From Nemopilema nomurai (Eukaryota > Cnidaria > Scyphozoa > Rhizostomeae > Rhizostomatidae), in NCBI GenBank assembly GCA_003864495.1, contig ML133494.1, forward strand, positions 83,822 to 147,821: a stretch of 64,000 nt of DNA, read 5' to 3'. The notes beneath the pieces are model-generated. The model ran no database searches. It was given only the letters and a program-made list of their open reading frames with translations, and was not told the origin of the DNA. The translations under genes were made by a program, and so were the position numbers. Shown one piece after another: positions 10,817-24,600 of the stretch (positions are counted from its first letter, which is position 1; each line of letters begins with the position of its first letter).

Positions 10817-12741
10817 CTTCAGATTCTTGATAATGTAAAAACTTGTATACATGGTTTCATACGTAAACTTTAGTTTCCTTATTTTTTTATATTATATTTC
10901 ATTCCATATTTCAGATTTCTTATATTTGTCAGTAGCAACTTTGTTGGATTTTTAACTTGTGACATTAGAGTTGGCGTTGTAGGTTCTGCTCAGATGAGTC
11001 ATGAGATTATTAAACCATGAAGTTTAAGTTGCCATATTCAGTGAAATCTTAATGTTATTACCTTTGTAAGTATTTTATGCTGAAACGCGGAGGTCGTGTC
11101 GAATTTGATATGCCCGTGGCAACGAAAGCAATGATTGATAAGGTTTATTCTGGTCGACGTTTAGTATTAAATCTAGCACTATTTGCTGGCCTGATTTTGC
11201 AATATTAAACTCCGGTCAATTTATGGTCAATAATTGAACACTATTGAAAGCTTGGAACCAGAGGAGGAAACTCTTTGGAATATACACGAGGACCTTAAGC
11301 CAGCTCAGACAAAGAGACAACAGTAAATGGGTCTATTTCGGAGCATGAAAGGAGGAAGGAGGAAGTCAAATTGGTCGATGGTGTAGAATTCCTGTGTGCA
11401 TTAAATTGGACAGAAGGGATAAGGCCAGAAAGCGTATTGAATTGCAAGGCCATATTTCTCTCAATTAGTGCTTTTGAGTACATTTTTCACGATACAAAGC
11501 CTTCTTGCTGAACAGTAAAATCGTAACTATGCATACGTATAGTACTTCCTCGCTTGGATTTCCTCATATTAGGCAAGCGTAGTACAATGGCCAAGAGCTG
11601 ACAAAATAAATAACCAGGAAACCCACGATCACAACACGGAGTAAAAATCGCATGATATTTTGTAGTGTTTTCATTGGCCAGGGACCTGCAACCTATTGCC
11701 ACTTCACCGGAAAACAGGATCTTGATCGTAAAATAGTTGCAGGTTGCAGTAGGTTGCAGTAGGTTGCAAAATGAAAGTTGCTGTAGGTCGCACGTCCGTT
11801 TATACGTGCAACTTTTCAATCTCATCGTGTTAGTGCGACAAGATGCATGAAGTTTCGTATGAAAAGTTGCATGTGTAAACCGTGCTTTATGGATTGAAAG
11901 TCATGTTAGAGATTATAGGAATAAGTGCAATTTCAAAGTACTTTGCCTATGGATTATTCGCTATCTTCTGAAGTCATCACCATGTTTACATTAAATCCGA
12001 AAAGGATGGGAAATTCTCAGCCAAAATCTAGAGTTTTTTAAAGTATCTGAATCCTTAAAAACAATGGGGGATATTTACGCCATCCCTATTGTTAAAAGAT
12101 AGGCCAAAGCGGATTAACGTGACCTAGATTTTCCAAGAAACTACCAATGAGGAGACTTTCCTGTTTTTCTTGAATGTCACTCCTTGATTAATTTGGCTTA
12201 GCCCCAAATCATACCAGTTAAAGCTTTAGATTTTTGTGCCAAGTTTGTCACGAAATAAAAATGACAGCACGAAACATGCACTAGTACCATCGCCTCTCTG
12301 TCAAATGGTCATCAAGATCCGGGGCCTTCTATCTATGACCCCCCCCCCTTGAAAAAGACACCTTGCAGGGGTTTAGCAAACTTGCCCTGAATCATTGTTC
12401 ATATACTTGTGAAATGAAAATTACGCTGTCAGGGATGTACACTTGCAATTTATCTTTAATTAAGTGCTATTTTGATTCATGTTTATAAGTTGGCTATTAC
12501 ATGAAAACTAATAGACTGAGAGCCTTGGATTGGAACAGTTATGGAGACAGTGACAGGCCTTGCCTAGCCACGTGGTTGTCAAGTTGGTTTGGGCAGTGAC
12601 AAAAATGACTAGTTGTGATTGGAACAACATCCTGGTAACTTGACATAGCAACGCTGGCGGGTGTCACGGAACCTGTGTAAGTCAATATCAGACATGGACT
12701 AATGTGTAACACTGCAGTGTTGGAGCGAGACGTTGGAGAAA
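10817..12741. other. Intergenic region between the two transporter genes
   Basis: No gene is recognised. A weak poly(A) hexamer ATTAAA is at 11008-11013, about 190 bp after the stop of copy A. The segment 11690-11890 has short repeats of GTTGCAGTAG and GTTGCA(T/C)GT type and looks like decayed transposon sequence. The copy B promoter must lie in the last few hundred bases, but I see no clear TATA box. Confidence 0.6.
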
Positions 12742-15700
12742 ATGGCGGACACACTTTCAGTAGCCGATTATATCGTGTTTGGACTGATGCTTCTTATTTC
12801 AAGCGCAATTGGGGTTTATTATGGATACAAAGGCAAGAAAGCGACGACTAAAGAATACCTCACTGCAAGTGGAAGTATGCACTGGATGCCCATCTCCATA
12901 TCTCTGTTTGCGTCGTTCTTATCAGCAATCGCGCTGCTGGGTATTCCATCAGAAATCTACACATATGGGATCCAGTACCTGATTACCTATCTGTCGTTCG
13001 TCGTAATGCTGTTGATGTCTGCAAAGGTTTATGCACCGATATTTTACCAGACCAAAGTTACAAGTGCCAATGAGGTATGTATTGTAATACACTCCTATGT
13101 CTACCAAATTTCTCCCATCAAACGTGATTAGCGACAATGATATTCTCGCAACTTGAAGAAAGCTTAACACGTGTTGTAGTAATATTTTCAATAAATCTCT
13201 TTTTCTAGTATTTGGAGAGAAGGTTCAGCCGTCCTGTGAGGCTTGTAGGCTGTGTTCTGTTTATATTACAAAACGTGAGTGATTTACCCTTTAATTTCTA
13301 GCCTACCCTTTACTCTTTAGTTTTTGATGGACAATATTTATGGCAAATGCAGACACTATAACTGAAAAACAGACTTGATAATTCATGGCCTAAGTTCACT
13401 ATTGACTGGATAATTTGTTCAAGATTTATTTTTTATTACTTTGGATGATATTTGATCTCATATAACATTAAACCAAGAAGGAAGCTTTGTTGAAAACTCA
13501 ACAGCAAACTGGGCAGAAAACAAAGGAGGTAGATCAACACGGTTAGTCAAGGTTTTGTAGATGTAAAAAGGGTACATGAAGATAACTGGGAGAAATTTGA
13601 CGCTCCAAGTAAAAGCTCCCATTTTGACAGCTACTGATGACACTTGGGTCATTTGGATGTCAGCTTTCAAAGTTACGAAATCTCACTGGCTATCACCAAA
13701 TCTCATTAACTATCACCTAATCGCACGGACCATCACGAAATTTCACGTAGGGAGAAGCCATTGTAACGACGTGTAGCATTCTAGTGGATCCTTCTAGTAT
13801 CATTTCTTGATGATCCCCAAACTCTTAATCGTTTCATGATCATTCTGCTTCTTACTATGTCATTCTGCAATCATCCCCCTTTTTCAAACGTTGATTGTAC
13901 GATCTGATGATAGCATTAATCATATTCATCTATTATGGATCAACCAATCGATGATCATCCTTGATTAATCACTTCGTTTATGATCATTCTGCTTCTTACT
14001 ATATCATTCTGTAATCATCCCCCATTTTCAAACGTTGATTGTACGATCTGATGATAGCATTAATCATATTCATCTATTATGGATCAACCAATCGATGATC
14101 ATCCTTGATTAATCACTTCGTTTATGATCACTCGTAGGTCTTGTATCTTGCGGTTGTTATCTATGCTCCGAGTCTTGCGTTGCAAACGGGTAAGACTAAG
14201 CTATCATACTTTGCCCAATGTTTTACTTTCTATAAATATGATTTTAATAATATTATGAATACTATCGTCAATTATGTAATATTTGTCTGGCATAAAGTTT
14301 GAATTCAAGCCAGCCATATTCTGTATGTGCAGAACAAGTCTTTGGTCAAAACTTTATGAAAATTGTTTTCTGTTGTCAGCATTATCTTTTTAAAATTTCT
14401 TGACAAGACATTTTGTATTAATAGGATTATCATTTTGAGCTTACGTAATAATAATGTTATCAAGTGTAATAAAGGATAATGTTACATTATTTTCCAGTCG
14501 CAAATGTTCCGATGACGGCTGCAATCATTTCAACAGGAGTTGTGTGTACGTTCTACACCACACTGGTCAGTAGATTTTTCAGCCATATATGCAGATTTTT
14601 TGCTTTCATATTTCACCAAAAATTATCGTCTCAAATCTTGAAGAATTATGTTCACTTAGAATAAAATATATCAAATTTATGTCTTGCTAGCTTAAAGGTA
14701 GTTGGCTGAATGCACTAGGAAGGGATCAATGAACACTTTGAGTAGGAAGTGCTATGAAAGCAAAAAGGTGTTTAATAAAATGGACCATAGGAAACTTGAT
14801 TATATATCACGCTGTGAGATTGAACAGAAAGTCTTTCCTGTATCACTAATTGTTATTTGCTAGTTCGAAGGAGGTTCAGAGAATACACTTGAGTGGGAAA
14901 GTCAATTTTTAAAGGAGTGGAAATCATTACAAAACATAATTGGACCTAGAAATCAACATCACTAGAGGCTTAATAATATCGTGCTATGAAATTGAAGAAA
15001 AATCATTGCAGCATTTCATGTCATTTGCAGGCTCAGACCTTACAACCAAGTTTGTCTCTTCTTTGTCTAAAACAGGGTGGGATGAAAGCTGTTGTGTGGA
15101 CCAATGTGCTCCAAGCTTTCCTCATGATATTGGGCCTGTTCATGATAATCGGCATTGGCACTAGTGAGGTGGGAGGTGTGGCAAAAGTTATTTGTCGGGC
15201 AGACGAGGGAAAGCGACTGACACTGTTTGAGTGAGTTTCTGTTTGATCTCTTACATATTCTCATCTTGAGGTACGCTAACATCGGTGAAGGCCATCAAAA
15301 TAATCAACTGACATACCTCTTAGTAATAATTGCATCCGGTGCAATGGTAAGGGCGTGTAATTGGCATCGATCACACGTGCACCGCCGTAGAGGGAGCAAG
15401 GTTTCATGACGTCATCTGTACAAAATCAAGCTTGAAATTAGAATGTAACAAGGGAAAATGAAAAAGATTCGGATAGCAGTACCAGAGCTAGCCAAGGCTT
15501 CTAGTCTCTGGTGTTTTTATAGTTAACTTACAGATGTTCTTAAAACTATTGGCATTACGGTAGGTATATCAATCTCTTTGCTGAATCATTTCTCTACAAA
15601 AGAAGAGTCGAAAACGCAAAGCCATAGATGCTTTAATTCTGTAAACAGCTCTTGTAGTGACTCAAGGATATGTTGTCAGAATCGTATCTCACTTCAAGCT

Positions 15701-18700
15701 AGATACTCTTTCTAGAACCGTCAAGATAAACATTGTACCGAAAGTAGGTGAAGACCATTCCCATCTAATCTATATAACAAAACATAATACCTTTTCTGGC
15801 AGCTTTAACCCGGATCCAAAAGTCCGGAACACATTTTGGACACTTTTGATTGGCGGAACGTTCTCGCTGATTCCAAACTGGACAACATCGCAAGTTGTGG
15901 TACAGCGGTTTCTGTCGGTGTCATCATTAAAGTGTGCCAAGAAGTACGTCATATGCAAATGGAATTTCATCGTCACTACATACTATGTTTCTTACCTTCC
16001 CTTGCCTAGGCTTGAAATGCGCTTGCAGTTTCATTTACTCGATTGGCTAGTCCGTTGCAAACACTTTTCTGCCGTATATAATAATTCCAGTGTCTTAACA
16101 AAATTAATTTCTTTCTACGGAAAATATTGACGAGGATTTTATTAAGACTTTTGCTGTGCATCATTTCATTTTTCTAGTTTTTTGTCAGTTTCCAGGTCAA
16201 TTTTTGAAGACGTTGGATGCTTCATATTTTAATTGTCAATGACAAACAGCCAGTTGTGGAATTATAAAACTCAATCCATTTAGGCCCTTGCTTTGCTTCG
16301 AATCAGAGAGCACGTGGGTAACACTGTTTGTTCCTTTCCAGGGCCTTGTATGTCAACATAATCTTTCTGCTAATATTCATAACTGCCTGTTGCTTCGCTG
16401 GTCTGGTTATGTATGCTGTCTATGCAGATTGCGATCTTCGTACAGTAGGAATTATCAAAAGCAACGACCAGGTTTGCACCTTAACCCATCATTCGTTCCT
16501 TAATATTTTCATTTATCACATGGTGACAGTAAGAGATACTGGAGACGAAATGCCTGGAAACTGTCCTTCTTTAATGTATCCGTTTGTCACATGACTTGTG
16601 TGTCACATAAACATCGAGCAATGCATATTTTAACGATGAAGCTTATGATTATCGTAATAATTTTAGCTTATCAGACAATCTTCATCATCAGCAACTAAAA
16701 TATCTTGAATGAATTACGCTTCTTTGCCAAAGGCACGTGTTAATTATTGGACGTAACGGTGTATCTTTGTAGTGACTCCTTTGTCTACTTTCCATTGTCA
16801 CACCATGTCATGCTGACACATCTTTTCTCGCTCCCCAGCCTAGACTTTTCCATCCTCATTACATCACCATTTCATCATCATCTCTCATCCCTCGTCAGCA
16901 AATTTATTCTTAGATTTATCAGTATAAATATAATTGTAAAGTAAGCCAGAGTCAGTCAGGAACAGAGCTACAGAAAACAACAGACTGCGCGTCGTTTCTC
17001 TCTCTCGGCCTGGCTCCGTGTTCTCTGCACGTTAAATAAGACAACTTTGGCACGGATCGTCCATAGAGGTTGAGCAACGCAGTCGGTAGAAACCCATCTC
17101 AACTCGTTTCTACATCTTTTTGTCTTGCGTACAATTCAGTGTAAGTCAATTTGAAAAACATCTTTCAATTCACAGATTATTCCATACTTCGTGGTTCACA
17201 AGCTCTCTTCTTTGAAGGGAATTCCGGGCATTTACACAGCGTGCCTTTTCAGTGCAGCTTTGAGGTAAGCAGGGTTGTTATAGCCTTTTCTCATTTTAAG
17301 TCCAGGGTTCTATTGAAATGGAGGCTAGGGTCCCATTATAATGGAGGTCAGGGTCCTATTGAAATGGAGGTCAGAGTCCCATTGAAATTTAATCCAGGGT
17401 CCTATTTAAATAAGCACAGAGCTCCAACGAAAAAGAGACCGGGATAAAATGAAGGTAAGTGTTTAAAGAGACAAAGGCTAGGGTCCCATTGTAATGGAGG
17501 TCAAGGTTACATTGAAATGGAAGCCAGGGTCCCATTGAAATGGATGCCAGAGCTCCATTGAAATAGAGACCAGGGCTCTATTTAAATAAAGTTAATGGCT
17601 CCAACGAAATAGAGACCTGGATCCAGTTGAAAAGAAGGCAAGAGTTTCAATGAGATAAAGGTTAGGGTCCCATTGTAATGGAGGTCAGGGTCGCATTGAA
17701 ATGAAATGAATTTGCGTCTATCATAGATGACGATACCGCCATATGGCCTAAGTTCCTCTCGCAGATGTTCGCGTTCTTCCTCCTTTGTTTCGTAGCAAAG
17801 TTTCCGCAGGATTGAACTCACTGACTGCGGTTACGGTTGAGGACATTTTAAAGCCCTGTTTCCCAGACATGGGCCCTGAGAGGACGATGGTTGTAACAAA
17901 GCTTATAGGTTGGTGTCACATATTTATAGGCGGAAGATGAAATACTTTAGGTAATGAATTTTCAAGAACATGTCCATGCTTTGCCTCCGGGTAAAGGCTC
18001 GAGCCATTTGAAAGTTTTCTATCCAGTATATAATCATAATCATACGAGGAGGGTGAACATGATCTTGCCAGTTAGAATTATTGCCCCCCTCTGCATTTGT
18101 TGATTCGTTTCTGCACATCCCCCCTAGCTTGTGCGTTTGGAATAGCAGTCATCGGCTTCTCGTTTCTCGCATCCGTTTCTGGCACTCTGGTACTCCAGGT
18201 ATACTTCACGAATTTATTTTGGCTCGACGTACAAGACCGATGTTTTAACATACACTTTTTATTAGTAGAAGTTAAGCTTAAAGTCCTAAACTTGGCAGAA
18301 ACCAAGAAACAGAAGAGGTGCCATCCCTTAATTATTTAAACAAAATGTATAGGTCTATTTCCACTAGATTGCGAAATTATTAACTCTAGGGTTTTTGACA
18401 TGATGATATTCCTCATTGTTGCTTTTTTTCTGTTGGGGACCCAATCGTCTGAGGTTTTCCATAGCTGAAAGAAACAAGAACTTTTACGCCATGCCAATAT
18501 TTGCTTCCGTGTTGAAGCTTAATGTTTCAGAAAAAACGAAATAAACTTTATAGGCATTTTGAGGAAAAGTATCAAGAAATATTTGTCTTTTAGCTTTGAA
18601 TTTGTTACTTTGAAGCTTGCCTACTCAATAACGGGGATCTTTGGAGCGCCAAACTTTGGTATGTTTACTCTTGGAATGTTCTCAAAAAGAGCAAATTCAA

Positions 18701-21326
18701 AGGTAGGTTCAAGCATCTGTCATCCCTGATTGGGTTGAGTTTTACAATTTAAGGACATGTTAAGGCCAACGATATTAAGAATACCTGGAAGTTATAGTAA
18801 ATGAGAAAACTCATTTAGGAAAATGGAACCAATTATCACATATCTTAACCACTATGTTATCAACAGACTGCTTCTCTAAAAAGTACTCGATTCACCAGCA
18901 AAGAAAACGATCTCTTTATAAAAATCCAATGATAAATTTTTACTCCGATTTAGGGCGTCCTATGTGGTGTTTTTACTGGAATTGCCATGACCACGTGGAT
19001 TTCTGCTGGAGCCATCCTTTACCCTGGAGACAAAGCACCATCCCCAATTAATGTCACAGATTGCCTTGCTGTTGGTATTAGCAACATATCTTCACATCTT
19101 CGAGATGTCTACACTACAGGAATCGTTCCCAGGATCCTCAATGGGACTGTAGACTACAATTACCAACCATACGAGTAAGAATGCCATGGAAATTATCACC
19201 CTTAAGATGTGATGAAATTACTCATAGTAAAAGCGTTCCCTATAGAGGAACAAAAGAGCTATTTAATGGTAGAGAAATAGGCACGGGGTACAAAAGCATC
19301 AGCATGCTACCGGAACTCTTTTGATTAACATTTTCTAGGCTTGGAAACGTAAAAGGATATGAATTGAATACCCAGCAATAATATGCAGCCCCTCAGAAAA
19401 GGGATTCATGAAAGGACCTGCTTCCTTTCATTCGATTTTTGTTTATGAATATATGTCGAGTTTAAATCTCAAGGGTAGCAACGAATTGATATTGAAGGGA
19501 GCTCAATTGCATGGGAACTGCATCGCAGCAGTGAGACTGTGGTGTAATGCAGAGGTCATTGGGAATCTTATTTTAAACGTTTTCAGTACAAAGTATAAAT
19601 AACTTCTACATTGTGAGTGTTAAATGTTAGACGATAAAAAGAATCAAAAGCCATGAAATCTACCCAGTCGAATCAATAAGTTTTTGTGGCACTTTTTTGA
19701 TTATAATTATTGCTCAATATTATGGCCTATATGTTGATATAACACGATGTAATTTTGTATCTTTTAGTTTTCCATTGGCAAATCTCTACAGTTTGTCTTA
19801 TTTGTGGTATGGTGTTATCGGCACTTTGTGCACGATTGTGATTGGCTGGTTTGTCTCAATTGCAACCAGTAAGAAATTGTTTCGATGATTCTAATTTTGA
19901 TTAATGATCACAGTGATTAATGATGGTGATTCTTCTGATTGAGATTATGATTGCATTAATGATCATAATGGCTACCATAGTGATTACGATTGTGATTCAG
20001 TGACACACATGCTTGAAACACTGATGACACTAAGGTGTATCAAAGTGATTAATGATTCAGTGATGGTTAGCGATTGTGATTCTTCTGATAGATGTTACGA
20101 TTGAATCAGTGACGACACTGGTATAAAAACGATTAAGGCTCTGATTGTAGTGGTACAGTTGATAGCAATAAATATTGATTTTGCTACTGATAGAGTTATC
20201 GACTACCATGATAGGTAATGTAAATTGAACTTTCAGATGACATTGGTATCAACAAAGGATAATTCAAAGCTCAGTAACTTTTTCTTCAACTTTAGGCTCT
20301 TCGGATCAGCAAAAGGAAGTAGACAAGACTCTGTTATTTGAATATGAAATTTCTATATGTCATTTTCTTCCTGGAAGATGGAGTAGAAACTTCCACACCC
20401 AACAGGACCATGGGCAGGATGCACAGGCATGTGAAATGAAGGTAACCGTTGTTCAAATTAAAGCAAGAATCTTAAAGACTCAGCTTCCTTAGCTGTCTTT
20501 GAATCTGTTACGAAATTTTCAACGCCTTCTACTGTGTTATCAATTTCTTAGCTTATATACCACACACGCAGTTCCTGACTCTTAAACTACAGTATGCGGA
20601 TAGAACCTAAAGGGTTTTTACTAAGTGTTGTGAGCTCGAAACGAAAGTTGTTAAAAAGGTTCAACATCCATGTCCTTTGTCAAGCCATGTTTAATGCCAA
20701 AGGTCTCCACAGTAGCTTTTTCAGGCCAAAATATTCAGCCTTCTTTGCTGATATAGAAGTTTTGAAAAATCTGATATAGTCTTGGTCATTGAAATGTTTG
20801 TTATGTGCGAATGTCAGTAATCTTTCTCCCTTAGAAGATAAGGCCTAATGCTTAATGAAAGGCGATCTATTATGCATAGGCTGTTGTCATTTGTGTAGAA
20901 TTGGACATTTCAACTGGTAATATGGATGATAGATGTTGATAGTGTTGATAGAATAGTTTTAATTGATAGTTTTCATCTGGGAATTGCAACTACGGCCTAA
21001 CCATGTTAATGCAACGAGTAAAGATTGTCTTAAGGAGGAAGCAACGAGTTAAGGAGGATGCATTAGCAGACACACATTTCTCATATTGTGTTTTAACTGA
21101 GCATGACATCTTCTTTCCATTGATTTAACCCGTTCCGAACCATGAACCAACTGCCTTAAATCTTTACCTGTTTAACATGTAAGATTACTAGAAACACACA
21201 ATGTTTGTTCAGGGCCTAAGTCTTTTTATGAATTGTTCACAGCAATATGGCGATGACATTGATGTCCAGAACGTAAAGGAAGGCGACAACAGCAAAATTG
21301 TTATTGAGAATGAAAATGCAGTGTGA
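12742..21326 (+). CDS. SLC5 sodium-coupled monocarboxylate transporter-like, copy B (complete)
   Basis: Complete SLC5-family Na+/solute symporter of 618 aa. Exons: 12742-13074, 13209-13274, 14138-14189, 14498-14565, 15076-15230, 15803-15943, 16342-16471, 17176-17264, 17796-17908, 18128-18198, 18616-18702, 18954-19174, 19768-19868, 20296-20441, 21243-21326. The start is ATG in GAGAAAATGGCGGAC; exon 1 is 111 codons and begins MADTLSVADYIVFG. Family features in order: TM1 with SLFASFLSAIALLG (residues about 53-66), TSANEYLERRF at the exon 1/2 joint, GVVCTFYTTLGGMKAVVW, FNPDPKVRNTFW, GGTFSLIPNWTTSQVVVQRF, then serine residues near 345-353 before LTAVTVEDI. The last large extracellular loop (exon 12) has sequons NVT, NIS and NGT. 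The cytoplasmic tail is acidic and ends ENAV, not the PDZ-binding end I recall for SLC5A8. Substrate (lactate, short-chain acids, iodide or another solute) cannot be told from sequence. It is the tandem paralogue of copy A. Confidence 0.93.
13836..14123. repeat. 144-bp tandem direct duplication in intron 2 of copy B
   Basis: The sequence from 13836 (ATGATCATTCTGCTTCTTAC) repeats at 13980 with only a few substitutions. It ends in the stretch ATTAATCACTTCGTTTATGATCA just before the exon 3 acceptor at 14137. The branch-point region of that intron has therefore been duplicated upstream. Confidence 0.9.
17300..17702. repeat. Degenerate 23-bp minisatellite in intron 8 of copy B
   Basis: Many diverged units of the form GGGTCCCATTGAAATGGAGG. 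The inner part CCATTGAAATGG is nearly self-complementary. Two blocks are separated by a more diverged patch near 17400-17470. The tract is absent from intron 8 of copy A. Confidence 0.8.
19885..20110. repeat. Degenerate GATTGTGATT-type tract (copy B)
   Basis: Counterpart of the tract at 9413-9600, directly after the exon 13 donor. It consists of repeated variants of GTGATTAATGATGGTGATTC and is shared by the two paralogues. Confidence 0.6.
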
Positions 21327-21639
21327 TTTCAGATAAGTAATAGGGTTTTTTATATATGCGCTCTGATAGTTTCAATGTATTGGATGCTTCTTATGAGAAA
21401 TTCTCGTCAAAATTACCGCAAATCACTTTACGGTTATAAAGTCTTAAAGCTATTTTGTCCTATTAAAAGTAAAAAAGAATTTCAATAATGTCCAGAGACC
21501 CTGAAAATTTTCGCCAAAATAATTAAAAATTTGATTCCCATTTCACTGACTAAAATCCACGGGATTTCTTGACAAAATTAAAAGAAAGATCTTAAAGGGG
21601 ATAACTGAATGGGGATGCCTTAGTGAGGATGTCTCATTG

Positions 21640-24600
21640 GGAAAGATTCAAAGCCAGATCTATTTCGTTTCGTTTTCGTCAGAGTTTCATGCAAGAAAGG
21701 AGTGGGGCACTTTTCGTCCAAAACACCAAGGCTATAGCCTTGCAAAAGTGATCATTCTGGGTGGAAAATTATTTCGTTTTTTACTGCTTTGAAAAGGTGG
21801 AATAGGATCATAAGAAGCTGTTGCAGTGACTGGTTCGATTGGAAAAGTCGTATTTCTGGAGTTACGAGCAAATAAGGGACGGCCGGTTTTCACACAAAAA
21901 CCAAGGCTATAGCCTTGCAAAAATGATCATTCTGGGTGGGAATTTTTTCGTCTTTTATTGCCTTGAGAAGGTGGAATAGGATATAAGAAGCTGTTGCAGT
22001 GATTGGTTCGATTGGGAAAGTCGTATTTCTGGAGTTACGAGCAAAAAAGGGGCGGCCGGTTTTCGCACAAAAACCAAGGCTATAGCCTTGCAAAAATGGT
22101 CATTCTGGCTGGGAAGTTTTTTCGTCTTTTATTGCCTTGAAAAGGTGGAATAGGATCATAAGAAGCTGTTGCAGTGACTGGTTCGATTGGAAAAGTCGTA
22201 TTTCTGGAGTTACGAGCAAAAAAGGGGCGGCCGGTTTTCGCCAAAAAACCAAGGCTATAGCCTTGCAAAAATGGTCATTCTGGATGGGAAATTTTTCCTC
22301 TTTTATTGCCTTGAGAAGGTGGAATAGGATCATAAGAAGCTGTTGCAGTGACTGGTTCCATTAGGAAAGTCGTATTTCTGGAGTTACGAGCAAAAAAGGG
22401 CGGCCGGTTTTCGCAAAAAACCAAGGCTATAGCCTTGCAAAAATGGTCATTCTGGATGGGAAATTTTTTCCTCTTTTTCTGCCTTGAGAAGTGGAATAGG
22501 ATCATAAGAAGCTGTTGCAGTGCCTGGTTCCATTAGGAAAGTGGTATTTCTGGAGTTACGAGCAAAAAAGGGGCGGCCGGTTTTCGCAAAAAACCAAGGC
22601 TATAGCCTTGCAAAAATGGTCATTCTGGATGGGAAATTTTTTCCTCTTTTATTGCCTTGAGAAGGTGGAATAGGATCATAAGAAGCTGTTCCAGCGCCTG
22701 GTTCCATTAGGAAAGTCGTATTCCTGGAGTTACGAGCAAATAAGGGGCGGCCGGTTTTCGCACAAAAACCAAGGCTATAGCCTTGCAAAAATGGTCATTC
22801 TGGTGGGAAATTTTTTCGTCTTTTATTGCCTTGAGAAGGTGGAATAGGATCATAAGAAGCTGTTGCAGTGATTGGTTCCATTGGAAAGTCGTATTTCTGG
22901 AGTTACGAGCAAAAAAGGGGCGGCCGGTTTTCGCAAAAAACCAAGGCTATAGCCTTGCAAAAATGGTCATTCTGGTGGGAAATTTTTTCGTCTTTTATTG
23001 CCTTGAGAAGGTGGAATAGGATCATAAGAAGCTGTTGCAGTGATTGGTTCCATTGGAAAGTCGTATTTCTGGAGTTACGAGCAAAAAAGGGGCGGCCGGT
23101 TTTCGCAAAAAACCAAGGCTATAGCCTTGCAAAAATGGTCATTCTGGTGGGAAATTTTTTCGTCTTTTATTGCCTTGAGAAGGTGGAATAGGATCATAAG
23201 AAGCTGTTGCAGTGATTGGTTCCATTGGAAAGTCGTATTTCTGGAGTTACGAGCAAAAAAGGGGCGGCCGGTTTTCGCAAAAAACCAAGGCTATAGCCTT
23301 GCAAAAATGGTCATTCTGGTGGGAAATTTTTTCGTCTTTTATTGCCTTGAGAAGGTGGAATAGGATCATAAGAAGCTGTTGCAGTGTGGTTCCATTAGGA
23401 AAGTCGTATTTCTGGAGTTACGAGCAAAAAAGGGGCGGCCGGTTTTCGCAAAAACCAAGGCTATAGCCTTGCAAAAATGGTCATTCTGGGTGGGAAATTT
23501 TTTCGTCTTTTATTGCCTTGAGAAGGTGGAATAGGATCATAAGAAGCTGTTGCAGTGATTGGTTCCATTGGAAAGTCGTATTTCTGGAGTTACGAGCAAA
23601 AAAGGGGCGGCCGGTTTTCGCAAAAAACCAAGGCTATAGCCTTGCAAAAATGGTCATTCTGGTGGGAAATTTTTTCGTCTTTTATTGCCTTGAGAAGGTG
23701 GAATAGGATCATAAGAAGCTGTTGCAGTGATTGGTTCCATTGGAAAGTCGTATTTCTGGAGTTACGAGCAAAAAAGGGGCGGCCGGTTTTCGCAAAAAAC
23801 CAAGGCTATAGCCTTGCAAAAATGGTCATTCTGGTGGGAAATTTTTTCGTCTTTTATTGCCTTGAGAAGGTGGAATAGGATCATAAGAAGCTGTTGCAGT
23901 GATTGGTTCCATTGGAAAGTCGTATTTCTGGAGTTACGAGCAAAAAAGGGGCGGCCGGTTTTCGCAAAAACCAAGGCTATAGCCTTGCAAAAATGGTCAT
24001 TCTGGGTGGGAAATTTTTTCGTCTTTTATTGCCTTGAGAAGGTGGAATAGGATCATAAGAAGCTGTTGCAGTGATTGGTTCCATTGGAAAGTCGTATTTC
24101 TGGAGTTACGAGCAAAAAAGGGGCGGCCGGTTTTCGCAAAAACCAAGGCTATAGCCTTGCAAAAATGGTCATTCTGGGTGGGAAATTTTTTCGTCTTTTA
24201 TTGCCTTGAGAAGGTGGAATAGGATCATAAGAAGCTGTTGCAGTGCTGGTTCCATTGGAAAGTCGTATTTCTGGAGTTACGAGCAAAAAAGGGGCGGCCG
24301 GTTTTCGCAAAAAACCAAGGCTATAGCCTTGCAAAAATGGTCATTCTGGTGGGAAATTTTTTCGTCTTTTATTGCCTTGAGAAGGTGGAATAGGATCATA
24401 AGAAGCTGTTGCAGTGCTGGTTCCATTGGAAAGTCGTATTTCTGGAGTTACGAGCAAAAAAGGGCGGCCGGTTTTCGCAAAAAACCAAGGCTATAGCCTT
24501 GCAAAAATGGTCATTCTGGGTGGGAAATTTTTTCGTCTTTTATTGCCTTGAGAAGGTGGAATAGGATCATAAGAAGCTGTTGCAGTGATTGGTTCCATTG

